A stretch of 64,000 bases of DNA from Arthrobacter nitroguajacolicus_D (GTDB lineage Bacteria > Actinomycetota > Actinomycetes > Actinomycetales > Micrococcaceae). The notes under the pieces were generated by a model. That model was not told the DNA's origin. It did not search any database and saw only the letters and a list, made by a program, of their open reading frames with translations. The translations under genes and the position numbers were made by a program. Within the stretch, counting starts at the first letter, position 1. Every line of letters starts with the position of its first letter. The stretch covers positions 124,001 to 188,000 of the forward strand of contig NZ_JAVDSH010000005.1 in NCBI RefSeq assembly GCF_031455195.1. Reading direction: 5' to 3'. Shown piece after piece: positions 42,764 to 51,330 of this stretch.

Positions 42764-44044
42764 TTACTTGCCCAGGACTTCGCTGGTGACGCGCTTGCCC
42801 ATCTCGGCGATGCCGTCGGTGACGGAGCGCTCGCCGACCATGATGAGGTCGTGCTCCTGGTTGAGGATCTTGTCGGTGGCGGCGGACTTGTCGCTGACGG
42901 GCATTTCCAGGGCGGTCTCATCCGGCGAGAACGCCTTCTTGGAGAGCTCGTCCGTGGGCATGCCGTCCAGCTTGAAGTACTCGTCCGTGATGGCGTCGTT
43001 CTGCAGCGCGGGGACAACACCGATCTTGGAGATGGCTTTGGCGCCTTCTTCTCCGGCAGCCCACTCGATGAACTTCTTGGCCTCATCGGAGTGGCTGGCG
43101 TTCTTGTTCACAGCGAAGGCTGTGGGCGAACCGAACGTGGTGACCTTGCCGTCGTCGTTCTTCTGCGGCATCGGAGCCAAGCCCCAGTTGACGTTGGTTT
43201 TCCCGTCCTTCTTGGCCTGCAGGATGCCCGCGGTGTACCAGGTGCCCATGGGCATCATGGCAGCCTGGCCGGACTCGAACATGGTGCGGTAGCTGGTCTT
43301 CTGGCTCTTGGCGGTGCCGAAGTCCAGGGTGGTGCCGGACTTCTGCAGGTCCAAGGCGGTGTTGTACTGATCCTCCATGAAGCCGTAGTCGCCGCTGTTC
43401 TGGTCAGCACCGTTCTGGGCTGCAGCGATGGCCTGGACCACGGAGCGCCAAATGTGGTGGTAGGTGCCGTAGACCTTCTTGCCCCCGGCCTCTGTGGTGA
43501 GCTTCTTGGCGATCTCCGTGTACTTTTCCCAGGTCAGGTCCTTGGGCTCTTCGATCCCGGCAGCCTTGAACAGGTCCTTGTTGTAGTACAGGAGCCAGAA
43601 GTCCTGGCGGTACGGGGCGGCGAAGTACTTGCCGTCCATGTCGAAAGCGTCCAGGCCAGCCAGGTTGTCCTTGCCCACCTTGTCCACAACGCTGTTGATC
43701 TCCTGCAGCTGGCCGTTGTTGGCATAACGGGAGTAGTCGATCACGTTCTTCATGGTGAGGACGTCAGTGGTGTCGCCACCGGCAAGCATGGTGGTGACTT
43801 TCTGGGGGTAGTCATCGGCCAGGATGTCCACGGGCTCAATGTCGATGTTCGGGTTGGCAGCTTCGTAGCCGTCAAAGAGGGCCTTGAACTCCGGGGTGCC
43901 CTCGTAGTTCCAGACCGAAACGGTCAGCTTGGTCTTGCCGTTTGCTGCCGGCTGCTCCGCGGGACCGGCGGCGCCTGCGCAACCGGTGAGTCCAAGCCCT
44001 GCAGTCACCGCAAGGGCGATTGCGGCGAGGGTTGTGCGCTTCAT
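42764..44044 (-). CDS. Sugar ABC transporter solute-binding lipoprotein
   Basis: A 426-aa extracellular solute-binding protein (family 1) anchored by lipid at C22 (lipobox LGLTGCAG). The mature protein has the two-lobe fold with NIDIEPVDILADDYPQKVTTML and TDVLTMKNVIDYSR near the N-terminal lobe. Aromatic residues such as the WLLYYNKDLFKAAGI block support sugar binding. It gives the operon its substrate specificity; context suggests a galacto-oligosaccharide. Confidence 0.93.
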   Translation of the reverse strand: MKRTTLAAIALAVTAGLGLTGCAGAAGPAEQPAANGKTKLTVSVWNYEGTPEFKALFDGYEAANPNIDIEPVDILADDYPQKVTTMLAGGDTTDVLTMKNVIDYSRYANNGQLQEINSVVDKVGKDNLAGLDAFDMDGKYFAAPYRQDFWLLYYNKDLFKAAGIEEPKDLTWEKYTEIAKKLTTEAGGKKVYGTYHHIWRSVVQAIAAAQNGADQNSGDYGFMEDQYNTALDLQKSGTTLDFGTAKSQKTSYRTMFESGQAAMMPMGTWYTAGILQAKKDGKTNVNWGLAPMPQKNDDGKVTTFGSPTAFAVNKNASHSDEAKKFIEWAAGEEGAKAISKIGVVPALQNDAITDEYFKLDGMPTDELSKKAFSPDETALEMPVSDKSAATDKILNQEHDLIMVGERSVTDGIAEMGKRVTSEVLGK

Positions 44045-44104
44045 TGCGTTCTCCTTTAGTACTGGGTTACAAGTTTGCCGCAGGTGCGGCGGGTGTATTT
44101 GGGC

Positions 44105-45118
44105 CTAGGCGCTGAGGCCGAGGTCCGCGTGGACTACTTGGGCAAGGAGATCCTTGCCGGCGAGATACCGTTCAAGGTCATCCAGTGCGGCATCGGACAT
44201 CCGCCGGGTCTCAGTCCCGAGCGAACCTGCGATGTGCGGGGTGATGATCACGTTGGGGAGGTCGTACAGGGTGGATTCGGCGGGCAACGGCTCGGGTTCC
44301 GTGACGTCCAACAGCGCCGTGATCCTGCCAGTGGCACACTCTTTCTCGAGTGCTGCCGTGTCAATGAGTGAACCGCGCGCCGTGTTGATGAGCGTTGCGT
44401 GGTCCTTCATGGCCTGGAGTTCCGCCGTGCTGATCATGTGTCGGGTCTCTGGGAGTGCGGGTGCGTGGACGGTGACCACGTCCGATACCGGCAAGAGCTC
44501 TTCAAGCGGGACCAACGTACCGCCGGCCGCCGCAACCTCCAGAGGATCAGCATGGGGATCGCTCACCAGGCAGGTGACGTCCTGGAGTTGCTGGACCAGA
44601 TGGACCACCCGGCGGCCGATTCGGGAGAAGCCGATGACGCCGATGACGCGGCCAATATTGCCCAGCTCGCCGCGATCGCTGATGTAGCTCCAGTCGTCCC
44701 GGTGCGTACGGGCGTCGTTGGCCAGCACGTGTGCTTTCTTGCCTGCCAGGACGATCGAGGCGAACGTGAACTCCGCAACCGGGATGGCGTTGGCGTCGGC
44801 GCCGTTGGTGACGGTGATGCCGCGGTCCCACAGTGCTTCGCTGACGAAGCTGCGGACTGTTCCTGCGCAGTGGAACACTGCCCGAAGTTTTGGCATGCGC
44901 TCCAAACGCTCTGCGTTCAGCTGGGGAACCCCCCAGCTGGTGAGGAGGATTTCCACCTCTTCCAGGCGGTCCGCCAGTTCAGGTGCGTCCAAGGAATCCG
45001 TCCACGGTTGGTCACCAAGATCGACGAGCCCGGCAAGCCGCTCCAGTCGCGTGGAATCGAACTGGTCAGCAAAGGTTCCGCTATTCATGACCAGCAGTGC
45101 CTGGGGCTTGAGCGACAT
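44105..45118 (-). CDS. D-2-hydroxyacid dehydrogenase family protein
   Basis: A 337-aa NAD-dependent dehydrogenase. Rossmann motif GVIGFSRIGRRVV (the second Gly of GxGxxG is Ser), then NTARGSLIDT and TPHIAGS with the catalytic Arg and His. Substrate unknown, but the gene is first in the minus-strand sugar operon, suggesting action on a sugar acid. Divergent from the heparinase-like gene, with a cluster of GAAC/GTTC half-sites between. Confidence 0.85.
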   Translation of the reverse strand: MSLKPQALLVMNSGTFADQFDSTRLERLAGLVDLGDQPWTDSLDAPELADRLEEVEILLTSWGVPQLNAERLERMPKLRAVFHCAGTVRSFVSEALWDRGITVTNGADANAIPVAEFTFASIVLAGKKAHVLANDARTHRDDWSYISDRGELGNIGRVIGVIGFSRIGRRVVHLVQQLQDVTCLVSDPHADPLEVAAAGGTLVPLEELLPVSDVVTVHAPALPETRHMISTAELQAMKDHATLINTARGSLIDTAALEKECATGRITALLDVTEPEPLPAESTLYDLPNVIITPHIAGSLGTETRRMSDAALDDLERYLAGKDLLAQVVHADLGLSA

Positions 45119-45216
45119 TGAGGGGATCCTCCCTTCGAAATTTCCGGTGGCCTGTTCGACCGTGATTTATGTGTTGCATCACATCTAATAATCAGTACAT
45201 ACTCATAAACAAGACA

Positions 45217-45263
45217 GTTCATTCAACTCAATCGAACTTGTTCTGAAACGTTCAAACTCGAAC
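45217..45263. promoter_or_regulatory. Cluster of GAAC/GTTC half-sites in divergent promoter
   Basis: GTTC at 45217, GAAC-N2-GTTC at 45234-45243 and GTTC-N6-GAAC at 45250-45263, in the gap between the two divergent sugar transcripts. A likely binding area for the DeoR/LacI-type regulator encoded at 47244-48395. Confidence 0.45.
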
Positions 45264-45282
45264 AAATGAGAGAAGAATCCTT

Positions 45283-47247
45283 ATGGCAACCGGCATCGCC
45301 GCCGTTGAGGTGCCACCCCTGTATCCCTTGCGAAGTGCCTGGGGCTCCGCAGCCGCCGCGCCCTCCTTGGTGAATTCGCTCCGCGGCTCGTGTGACCGCC
45401 TCACCGTCCGTCCAGCGTCCGACGCCGGATGGCAGCGCGCTGCTGCCCAGCCCCTTACGGAGCTGCGCGCCCAAGCAGCGGCGGAGAAGGGGAGCGCTTG
45501 GCCCCAACCACTGGTCTCCCACTACGCGCGCTACTTCCGCGACGGCAATCGCACGGCATACGAGGGGCTCGTGGCGAGCAGACAGCAACGGCTGACGCGC
45601 GCCGTCGTGATGGCTGCGGTGGGTGAGCCCAATTGGCTCGATGAGGTGATCGACGGGGCATACCTCCTGTGCGAGCAGAGTTCCTGGAGTTGGGCGGCGC
45701 ACGACGACGTGTTTACCCGCAATGGCGACGTGGTCCCGGATCGTTCCCGGCCTTACTTGGACCTTGGCGCCGGAGAAGTGGTGGCCCAGTTGGCGTGGCT
45801 GGACCATATGCTCGGTGATGCGCTGGATGAGCGGGCTCCCGGCCTGCGGAAACGCCTCCGTGCCGAAGCAAATGAACGCGTCATCCGCCCGTTCCTGGAC
45901 CGCCTCGACTGGCACTGGCTGGGGTTGCATGGAGACGTCCATAACTGGAACCCGTGGATCCACTCGAACATCATTGTGGCCGCGCTGTTGCTGGTGGACG
46001 ATCCCGAGCTGCGGGCACAGGTTGTTGTCCGGTGCATCGAGGGCCTGGACCGCTTCCTGGCCTCAATACCCGCAGACGGCGCCATCGACGAGGGCTTCGC
46101 CTACTGGTGGAATGGTGCCGGCCGCGCGCTGGAAGGGCTCGCCCTCTTGGAAGAAGCCAGCGGCGGTGTGCTCGACCCGGACTTGCCGGTGATCCGCGCC
46201 CTGGTCGCTTTCCCGCACCGCATGCACCTGGGGGATCGGTGGTTCCTCAACGTTGCCGATGGCCCCGCCCGTGCCCACCAAGGACTCCCGTGGGACATGC
46301 TGCGCCGCTGGGCCGTCCGGCTGGGTGACTCCGAAGCAGCCTGGCTCGCCGCCGCGTTCATGGCGGCAGAGCCCGAGCCCAACGCCGCCGCCGGCCTGGG
46401 CCGCGTCCTCACCCAACTAAGCGACAGCAGACCTCGCAATGGGGGTCCATCGGGACAATTGTCGTTACCTGGTGGGGGGACGTACCTGCCATCGGTGCAG
46501 ATCATGGTCGCGCGCCAGAATCCAGGCTCCAGCGATGGGCTCACGCTCGCGGCCAAGGGCGGACACAACGGCGAGCACCACAACCACCGCGACGTCGGTT
46601 CGGTGGTGGTTGCCGTCGATGGCGTGCCCCTGTTGGTCGACGCCGGGCAGCCCACATACACCGCGCAAACGTTCGGCCCTGATCGGTACTTGATTCGGGC
46701 CATGCAAAGTGCGTGGCACAGCGTCCCGGCGCCCTTCGGCTTGGAACAGGGGACCGGCGCGGAATTCAAAGCGGCCGTTCTCCAGGAGCCCACTCCCGGT
46801 GAGCCGACCCTCGCGCTCGGGCTCGGGGCCGCCTACGGACTGGACCACGCTGAGCAATGGATCCGCACCTCGGTAGTGAACCGTGAGCAGGGGTCCGTGG
46901 TTATTGACGACCGCTGGAACCTGCCCGAACAGGCGCCTGAGGGAATGCACCCGCCCGAAGGAACGCCCGACATCGACATCACCTATCTGGTTGCCGGCAC
47001 CGTCACTGTCGGTACAGACGCGACGGCGACCATCACGCCCGACGGTATTCCAACCGTCAGTGGCGGGCGGGGACTGCACCTCCGCTGGAAGCCCGCCACC
47101 GCCGTCGTGCTGGTGGACGAATGGCACCTCGACGATCCGCTCCTCAGCGATATCTGGGGCGGGAAACTGACCCGGATCCGGTTCCGCATGCCCGCCGAAA
47201 ACCGCGCCTCGGGCGCGTTTACCCTCACAGTGGAGGCAACACCATGA
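45283..47247 (+). CDS. Heparinase II/III-like protein
   Basis: A 654-aa protein without a signal peptide. N-terminal alpha/alpha-toroid (residues ~60-370: HYARYFRDGNRTAYEGL, LHGDVHNWNPWIHSN) and C-terminal beta-sandwich with the heparinase_II_III signature (LTLAAKGGHNGEHHNHRDVGSVVVAVDG, partly cited). The family contains polysaccharide lyases acting on uronic-acid glycans. Together with a DUF2264 gene it often occurs near plant-polymer loci. ATG at 45283. Stops inside the next gene start (ATGA). Confidence 0.88.
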   Translation: MATGIAAVEVPPLYPLRSAWGSAAAAPSLVNSLRGSCDRLTVRPASDAGWQRAAAQPLTELRAQAAAEKGSAWPQPLVSHYARYFRDGNRTAYEGLVASRQQRLTRAVVMAAVGEPNWLDEVIDGAYLLCEQSSWSWAAHDDVFTRNGDVVPDRSRPYLDLGAGEVVAQLAWLDHMLGDALDERAPGLRKRLRAEANERVIRPFLDRLDWHWLGLHGDVHNWNPWIHSNIIVAALLLVDDPELRAQVVVRCIEGLDRFLASIPADGAIDEGFAYWWNGAGRALEGLALLEEASGGVLDPDLPVIRALVAFPHRMHLGDRWFLNVADGPARAHQGLPWDMLRRWAVRLGDSEAAWLAAAFMAAEPEPNAAAGLGRVLTQLSDSRPRNGGPSGQLSLPGGGTYLPSVQIMVARQNPGSSDGLTLAAKGGHNGEHHNHRDVGSVVVAVDGVPLLVDAGQPTYTAQTFGPDRYLIRAMQSAWHSVPAPFGLEQGTGAEFKAAVLQEPTPGEPTLALGLGAAYGLDHAEQWIRTSVVNREQGSVVIDDRWNLPEQAPEGMHPPEGTPDIDITYLVAGTVTVGTDATATITPDGIPTVSGGRGLHLRWKPATAVVLVDEWHLDDPLLSDIWGGKLTRIRFRMPAENRASGAFTLTVEATP

Positions 47248-48395
47248 GTTCCGAACAGACCCCGGAAACGGGCGGCAAGTCCCTCTTTTCCCTGCAGCGC
47301 CGTGAACGGCTGATGGAGGAGTTACGGGCCCACGGGGCCATCACGGTCCGCGATATTGCCGCGAAACTGGGCGTCAGTGAGCTGACTATCCGGCGCGACG
47401 TGAACACGCTCGCGGACGAAGGACTCGTCTCCCGCGTCCACGGTGGGGCGACGCTGCCGAGTCCGCTGGACCGGTCGGTGGCGGTGGGACGGCCGGCGGC
47501 GCACAGCTATTCGATCGGCATGGTGGTTCCATCGCTGGACTATTACTGGCCGCAGGTCATTTCCGGTGCGCGCGGGGAGGCCGAAGCGCAGAACCTCCGG
47601 ATCCTGGTCCGGGGCTCGGCCTACGATGCCGCAGACAACCGCCGCCAAGTCCAGGCGTTGCTGGACACCCAGAACATCGACGGACTGATCGTGGCACCGG
47701 ACATGGGTGGCGAGCACGGCAAGGAGTTGCTCCGCTGGCTCAATGCCCTGCCGATTCCCGTGATCCTGGCCGAACGGCGGGCACCGGCGGAAATCCCCGC
47801 GCACCGGCTCGAGTGGGTCGCCACCGATCACTCCTTCGGTGCCGGCATGGCCGTACGCCATCTCTGGCAGGAGGGGCACCGCATGATTGGCTGCCTCACG
47901 GACTCCACCAGCCCCACCAGTCCCCACGTGGTCCGGGGCTGGAAGCAGGCATTGGCTGCGCTGAAAATCCCGCTGGACGCATCAATCCATGAGGATTCGG
48001 CGAAGCTGGACAACGGCGACCGTGCCAAGCACTTCGACCACGTCCTGGAACTCTGCCGCTCCACCGGGACCACCGCCATGCTGGTGCATTCGGATACCCA
48101 GGCTGTGGCATTCGTGCAGCACTGCGTGGACCGTGGCGTGGACGTTCCCGGCAGCATGGCGATCGTGGGCTACGACGACGAAGTCGCCTATCTGGCTGAA
48201 CCGGCCATCTCCGCCGTCCGGCCTCCCAAAAGCTACGTCGGCAAGGTGGCGGTGCAGCTCATGGCTGCACGCCTGGCCGAAGGAAGGATGCGCCCCGTGC
48301 ATCGAATTGACCTGAACCCGGAGCTCATTGTCCGGGAATCATCCGTAGGCGCACCGCGAGGGTTGGCTGGAGTCGTCCTGGAGGATTCGCTCTGA
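47244..48395 (+). CDS. DeoR-type HTH / LacI-type ligand domain regulator
   Basis: A 383-aa hybrid transcription factor. The N-terminus is DeoR-like (RERLMEELRAHGAITVRDIA, SELTIRRDVNTL, RVHGGATLP), but the rest is a LacI-family periplasmic-binding-like domain (GMVVPSLDYYWPQVISGARGEAEAQN; GYDDEVAYLAEPAISAVRPP), not the sugar-phosphate domain of DeoR. It therefore probably binds a free sugar. ATG overlaps the heparinase-like stop. Likely controls the two divergent sugar transcripts. Confidence 0.9.
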   Translation: MSSEQTPETGGKSLFSLQRRERLMEELRAHGAITVRDIAAKLGVSELTIRRDVNTLADEGLVSRVHGGATLPSPLDRSVAVGRPAAHSYSIGMVVPSLDYYWPQVISGARGEAEAQNLRILVRGSAYDAADNRRQVQALLDTQNIDGLIVAPDMGGEHGKELLRWLNALPIPVILAERRAPAEIPAHRLEWVATDHSFGAGMAVRHLWQEGHRMIGCLTDSTSPTSPHVVRGWKQALAALKIPLDASIHEDSAKLDNGDRAKHFDHVLELCRSTGTTAMLVHSDTQAVAFVQHCVDRGVDVPGSMAIVGYDDEVAYLAEPAISAVRPPKSYVGKVAVQLMAARLAEGRMRPVHRIDLNPELIVRESSVGAPRGLAGVVLEDSL

Positions 48396-50284
48396 TGCTT
48401 TTGCCGCCCCTGGATTACCAGCTCTCACCCTGCACCGGCCTCACCCGCGGACACTGGTGTGCTTACGCCGACCACCTCCTGCGCTCGGCGCACCACTTTG
48501 GTACCCCGGATCACGCCAACATCCACCTTCCCGGGGCCAACAGCCGGTACGGCCCGCGGAGTGATTCACTGGAGGCCTTCGCCCGGACCTTCCTGTTGGC
48601 CTCGTTCCGAATCGCGGGCGACCCGGCTACCACCGGCTGGATCGCCGACTGGTACGCCGCGGGCCTTGATGCCGGAACCAACCCCGCGAATCCCGACCGG
48701 TGGCCGACGCCGGGTGAGCTGGGGCAGGCGAAGGTGGAGGCGGCGTCGTTGGCTGTTGGCCTGGCGCTGACCCGCGACGTGCTCTGGGACAAGCTGCCCC
48801 AGCGAGTCCAGGAGCAGCTCATTGCCTGGTTCGAGACTGTGATTGGCGAGGAATATCCGCCCATCAACTGGGTGTGGTTCCAGATCGTGGTGGAGACGTT
48901 CCTGGCGTCGGTGGGCGGGCGGTCTTCGGACGAGGACATCGACGCAGGGCTCGCCATCCATGACTCGCTGTACCGGGGCGGTGGCTGGTTCGCGGACGGT
49001 CCCGAGCGCGCGTATGACCACTACGTGGGTTGGGCGTTTCAGGTTTATCCGCAGCTGTGGGCCCTGATGGCACCCAACGATCCGCGGGTGATTGCCCGGA
49101 AAGCGCTCGACGGCGACCGGCTGGCAGATTACCTGGACGACGCTGCGTATTTGGTCGGTGCGAACGGAGCTCCGCTGATCCAAGGCAGGAGCCTGATCTA
49201 CCGATTCGCGGCGGCCGCCCCCTTCTGGGTAGGGGAATTGTCCGGGCACACGCGGTTGGCGCCGGGCATGGCCCGCCGGGCTGCCTCAGGGATGCTCGAC
49301 TACTTTGCCCGCCACGGCTCCATCACTGAGGACGGCCTCCTCTCCATCGGCTGGCACCGCGAGTTCCCGGGCATGAAGCAGGCCTACTCCGGCGCAGGGT
49401 CACCGTACTGGGCCGCGAAAGGCATGCTCGGGCTCGCGCTGCCCGCGGATCACCGGGTGTGGACTGCGGTGGAGGCGCCTTTGCCCGTTGAGGTTGCCGA
49501 CACGCAGCGCCTCATCACTGCTCCGGGGTGGCAGGTGGACGGGACTGCGGCGGACGGGGTTGTCCGGATCCGGAACCATGCCACGGATCACGCCGTTCCC
49601 GGGGCCTTGGTGTCCGACTCTCCGCTGTATGCCCGCTTTGGCTACTCCACGCACACGTTCCCCGACCTGAACCCGGAATCCCGGGACAATGCCGTGGTGT
49701 TCGTTTCCCCTGACGGCGCCTTGACGCATCGGACCGGGTTTGAGTACTTGGGCTCCTTTGCCGAGGGCGGCGTCCAGGTGGGCGCTTCCCGGTTCACTGC
49801 CCACTGGATCGAACCCGACCCCGACGCCGGACCCGATCACGGCAGCGGCGTCACCGGCACCGCGACCCCTGGGCCTTCTGTAACCGTGGTGTCAGCGACG
49901 CGGGGTGCTGTTGAGCTGCGGTTGGTACGCGTTGCCGGTTCTTCGGTCGCTCCGCTCAGGATTGGGGGATGGCCGGTGGACAGTGCCTCCTCCGTGGTTA
50001 GCTCGGTGCTTCCCGTGCCTGGGTTTGGGTTGTCCTTGGATACATCGGGGACCTTCGTCCGTTCCGGCGCACACCCCATGGGGTCGGAACTCGCCATTCC
50101 GTGGGTGGGCACCTCGGGCACCGCGCACGACGGCGACTACGCCGCCGTCGTGGTTCTCGCCGGTGACGGAGGTGCTTCGGCGGATACTGGTGTCACGTTT
50201 GTTGCCGGAGAGGATGGCGGCCGCTTCGTGTTCCCCGACGGCGCCTCTGTGGCCCTCGCGCGGCTCGCCCGTTTCGACGCCTAG
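48395..50284 (+). CDS. DUF2264 protein
   Basis: A 629-aa protein of the DUF2264 family. Typical parts are the N-terminal LRSAHHFGTPDHANIHLPG with SLEAFARTFLLASF, ANPDRWPTPG, INWVWFQIVVETFL and YDHYVGWAFQVYPQLWA. The all-helical fold resembles unsaturated glucuronyl hydrolase-like toroids. Activity is unproven. It starts inside the stop codon of the regulator gene (TGATG), so all three genes form one transcript. Confidence 0.87.
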   Translation: MLLPPLDYQLSPCTGLTRGHWCAYADHLLRSAHHFGTPDHANIHLPGANSRYGPRSDSLEAFARTFLLASFRIAGDPATTGWIADWYAAGLDAGTNPANPDRWPTPGELGQAKVEAASLAVGLALTRDVLWDKLPQRVQEQLIAWFETVIGEEYPPINWVWFQIVVETFLASVGGRSSDEDIDAGLAIHDSLYRGGGWFADGPERAYDHYVGWAFQVYPQLWALMAPNDPRVIARKALDGDRLADYLDDAAYLVGANGAPLIQGRSLIYRFAAAAPFWVGELSGHTRLAPGMARRAASGMLDYFARHGSITEDGLLSIGWHREFPGMKQAYSGAGSPYWAAKGMLGLALPADHRVWTAVEAPLPVEVADTQRLITAPGWQVDGTAADGVVRIRNHATDHAVPGALVSDSPLYARFGYSTHTFPDLNPESRDNAVVFVSPDGALTHRTGFEYLGSFAEGGVQVGASRFTAHWIEPDPDAGPDHGSGVTGTATPGPSVTVVSATRGAVELRLVRVAGSSVAPLRIGGWPVDSASSVVSSVLPVPGFGLSLDTSGTFVRSGAHPMGSELAIPWVGTSGTAHDGDYAAVVVLAGDGGASADTGVTFVAGEDGGRFVFPDGASVALARLARFDA

Positions 50285-50388
50285 CTGCACAGTAGACGAC
50301 TCCTACCATCTAACGCGCAGCAAACCATCGAGTCGGTTGCCCGGGGCGTGCGTGGGGAGCCCAAGAGGGTCTGCAGTAGGCTCGCTGG

Positions 50389-51189
50389 ATGAGCCAAACC
50401 GATGATCGGGCACGCTTCCTCGCGGCCTATGACCAGGACCTTCGCACCGACGCTGAGACCCCAAGTGCCCTCAAAGTGACCCAGCATGGCCCCCTGCGCT
50501 TGGTGACCTTCATGAAGGGTCGCGGGTTCGTCACGTACAGGGATCTGGATGATGCGGATGCGCCGACCGTGAAGCGGCTCGTCGCTGAGGCAGTCGCCTA
50601 CTTCCGTGCTGAACCTGAGATCACCAGGGTGGAATGGAAATCCCGCGGGCACGATCACGCTCCGGGTTTGCACGAGGCGCTCATTGAGAACGGCTTCACC
50701 CAGGACGAGCCGGAGTCGATCATGATCGGTGAAGCGAAGGCTCTGAGCACAGCCGTGCCACTTCCCGACGGCGTGACGCTGCGGCAAGTCAGGGACGAGC
50801 CGGACGTTCGGGCCATGAGCGCGATGCAGGATGAAGTGTTTGGCGAACCGGTGTCGGATGAGATGGCTGAGGCCTTGCTGCGACGGCTCTCGCTGGGTGA
50901 CGGAATGCAACTGTGGGTGGCCGAAGCAGAGGGCCGGATGGTCAGCGCCGGACGCCTGGAGCCAGTGCCCGGCACAAGCTTTGCCGGCATCTGGGGTGGT
51001 GCCACAAGGGAGGAGTGGCGCGGCCGGGGGATTTACCGGGCATTGACCGCCCGCCGCGCTCAGGCCGCCCTTGAGCTGGGAAAGACCCTCATCCACAGCG
51101 ATTCCACCGAATTCTCAAGGCCAATCCTGGAGCGCTCCGGGCTGCTCAAAGTTTCGACGACGACGCCGTACCGTTGGGTGCGTGGCTGA
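50389..51189 (+). CDS. GNAT-family N-acetyltransferase
   Basis: A 266-aa acetyltransferase with a GNAT domain in the C-terminal half: acetyl-CoA-binding loop REEWRGRGIYRALTARRAQAA. The N-terminal half is a variable domain of unknown substrate specificity. ATG at 50389 follows TAGGCT (50377-50382) by six nt, with no ribosome-binding site, suggesting a leaderless transcript. Convergent with the GH30 gene. Confidence 0.87.
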   Translation: MSQTDDRARFLAAYDQDLRTDAETPSALKVTQHGPLRLVTFMKGRGFVTYRDLDDADAPTVKRLVAEAVAYFRAEPEITRVEWKSRGHDHAPGLHEALIENGFTQDEPESIMIGEAKALSTAVPLPDGVTLRQVRDEPDVRAMSAMQDEVFGEPVSDEMAEALLRRLSLGDGMQLWVAEAEGRMVSAGRLEPVPGTSFAGIWGGATREEWRGRGIYRALTARRAQAALELGKTLIHSDSTEFSRPILERSGLLKVSTTTPYRWVRG

Positions 51190-51276
51190 GAAGCTCAGAC
51201 GGCTTTGAGGGCCAAGAATTACCTTGTTCCATGCGCTGTTCATTTGTGCGCGCTCGTCCCGCTTCGGTAAAGACAC

Positions 51277-51316
51277 AGCAAGGCCCCCCAGGATCCACAT
51301 CCGGAGGGGCCTCGCT
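51277..51316. terminator. Hairpin between convergent GNAT and GH30 genes
   Basis: AGGCCCC (51281-51287) pairs with 51306-51312 and the stem continues with AGC/GCT pairs around a mismatch. No T tract. Probable terminator. Confidence 0.5.
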
Positions 51317-51330
51317 GGCTCAAGAATCCA

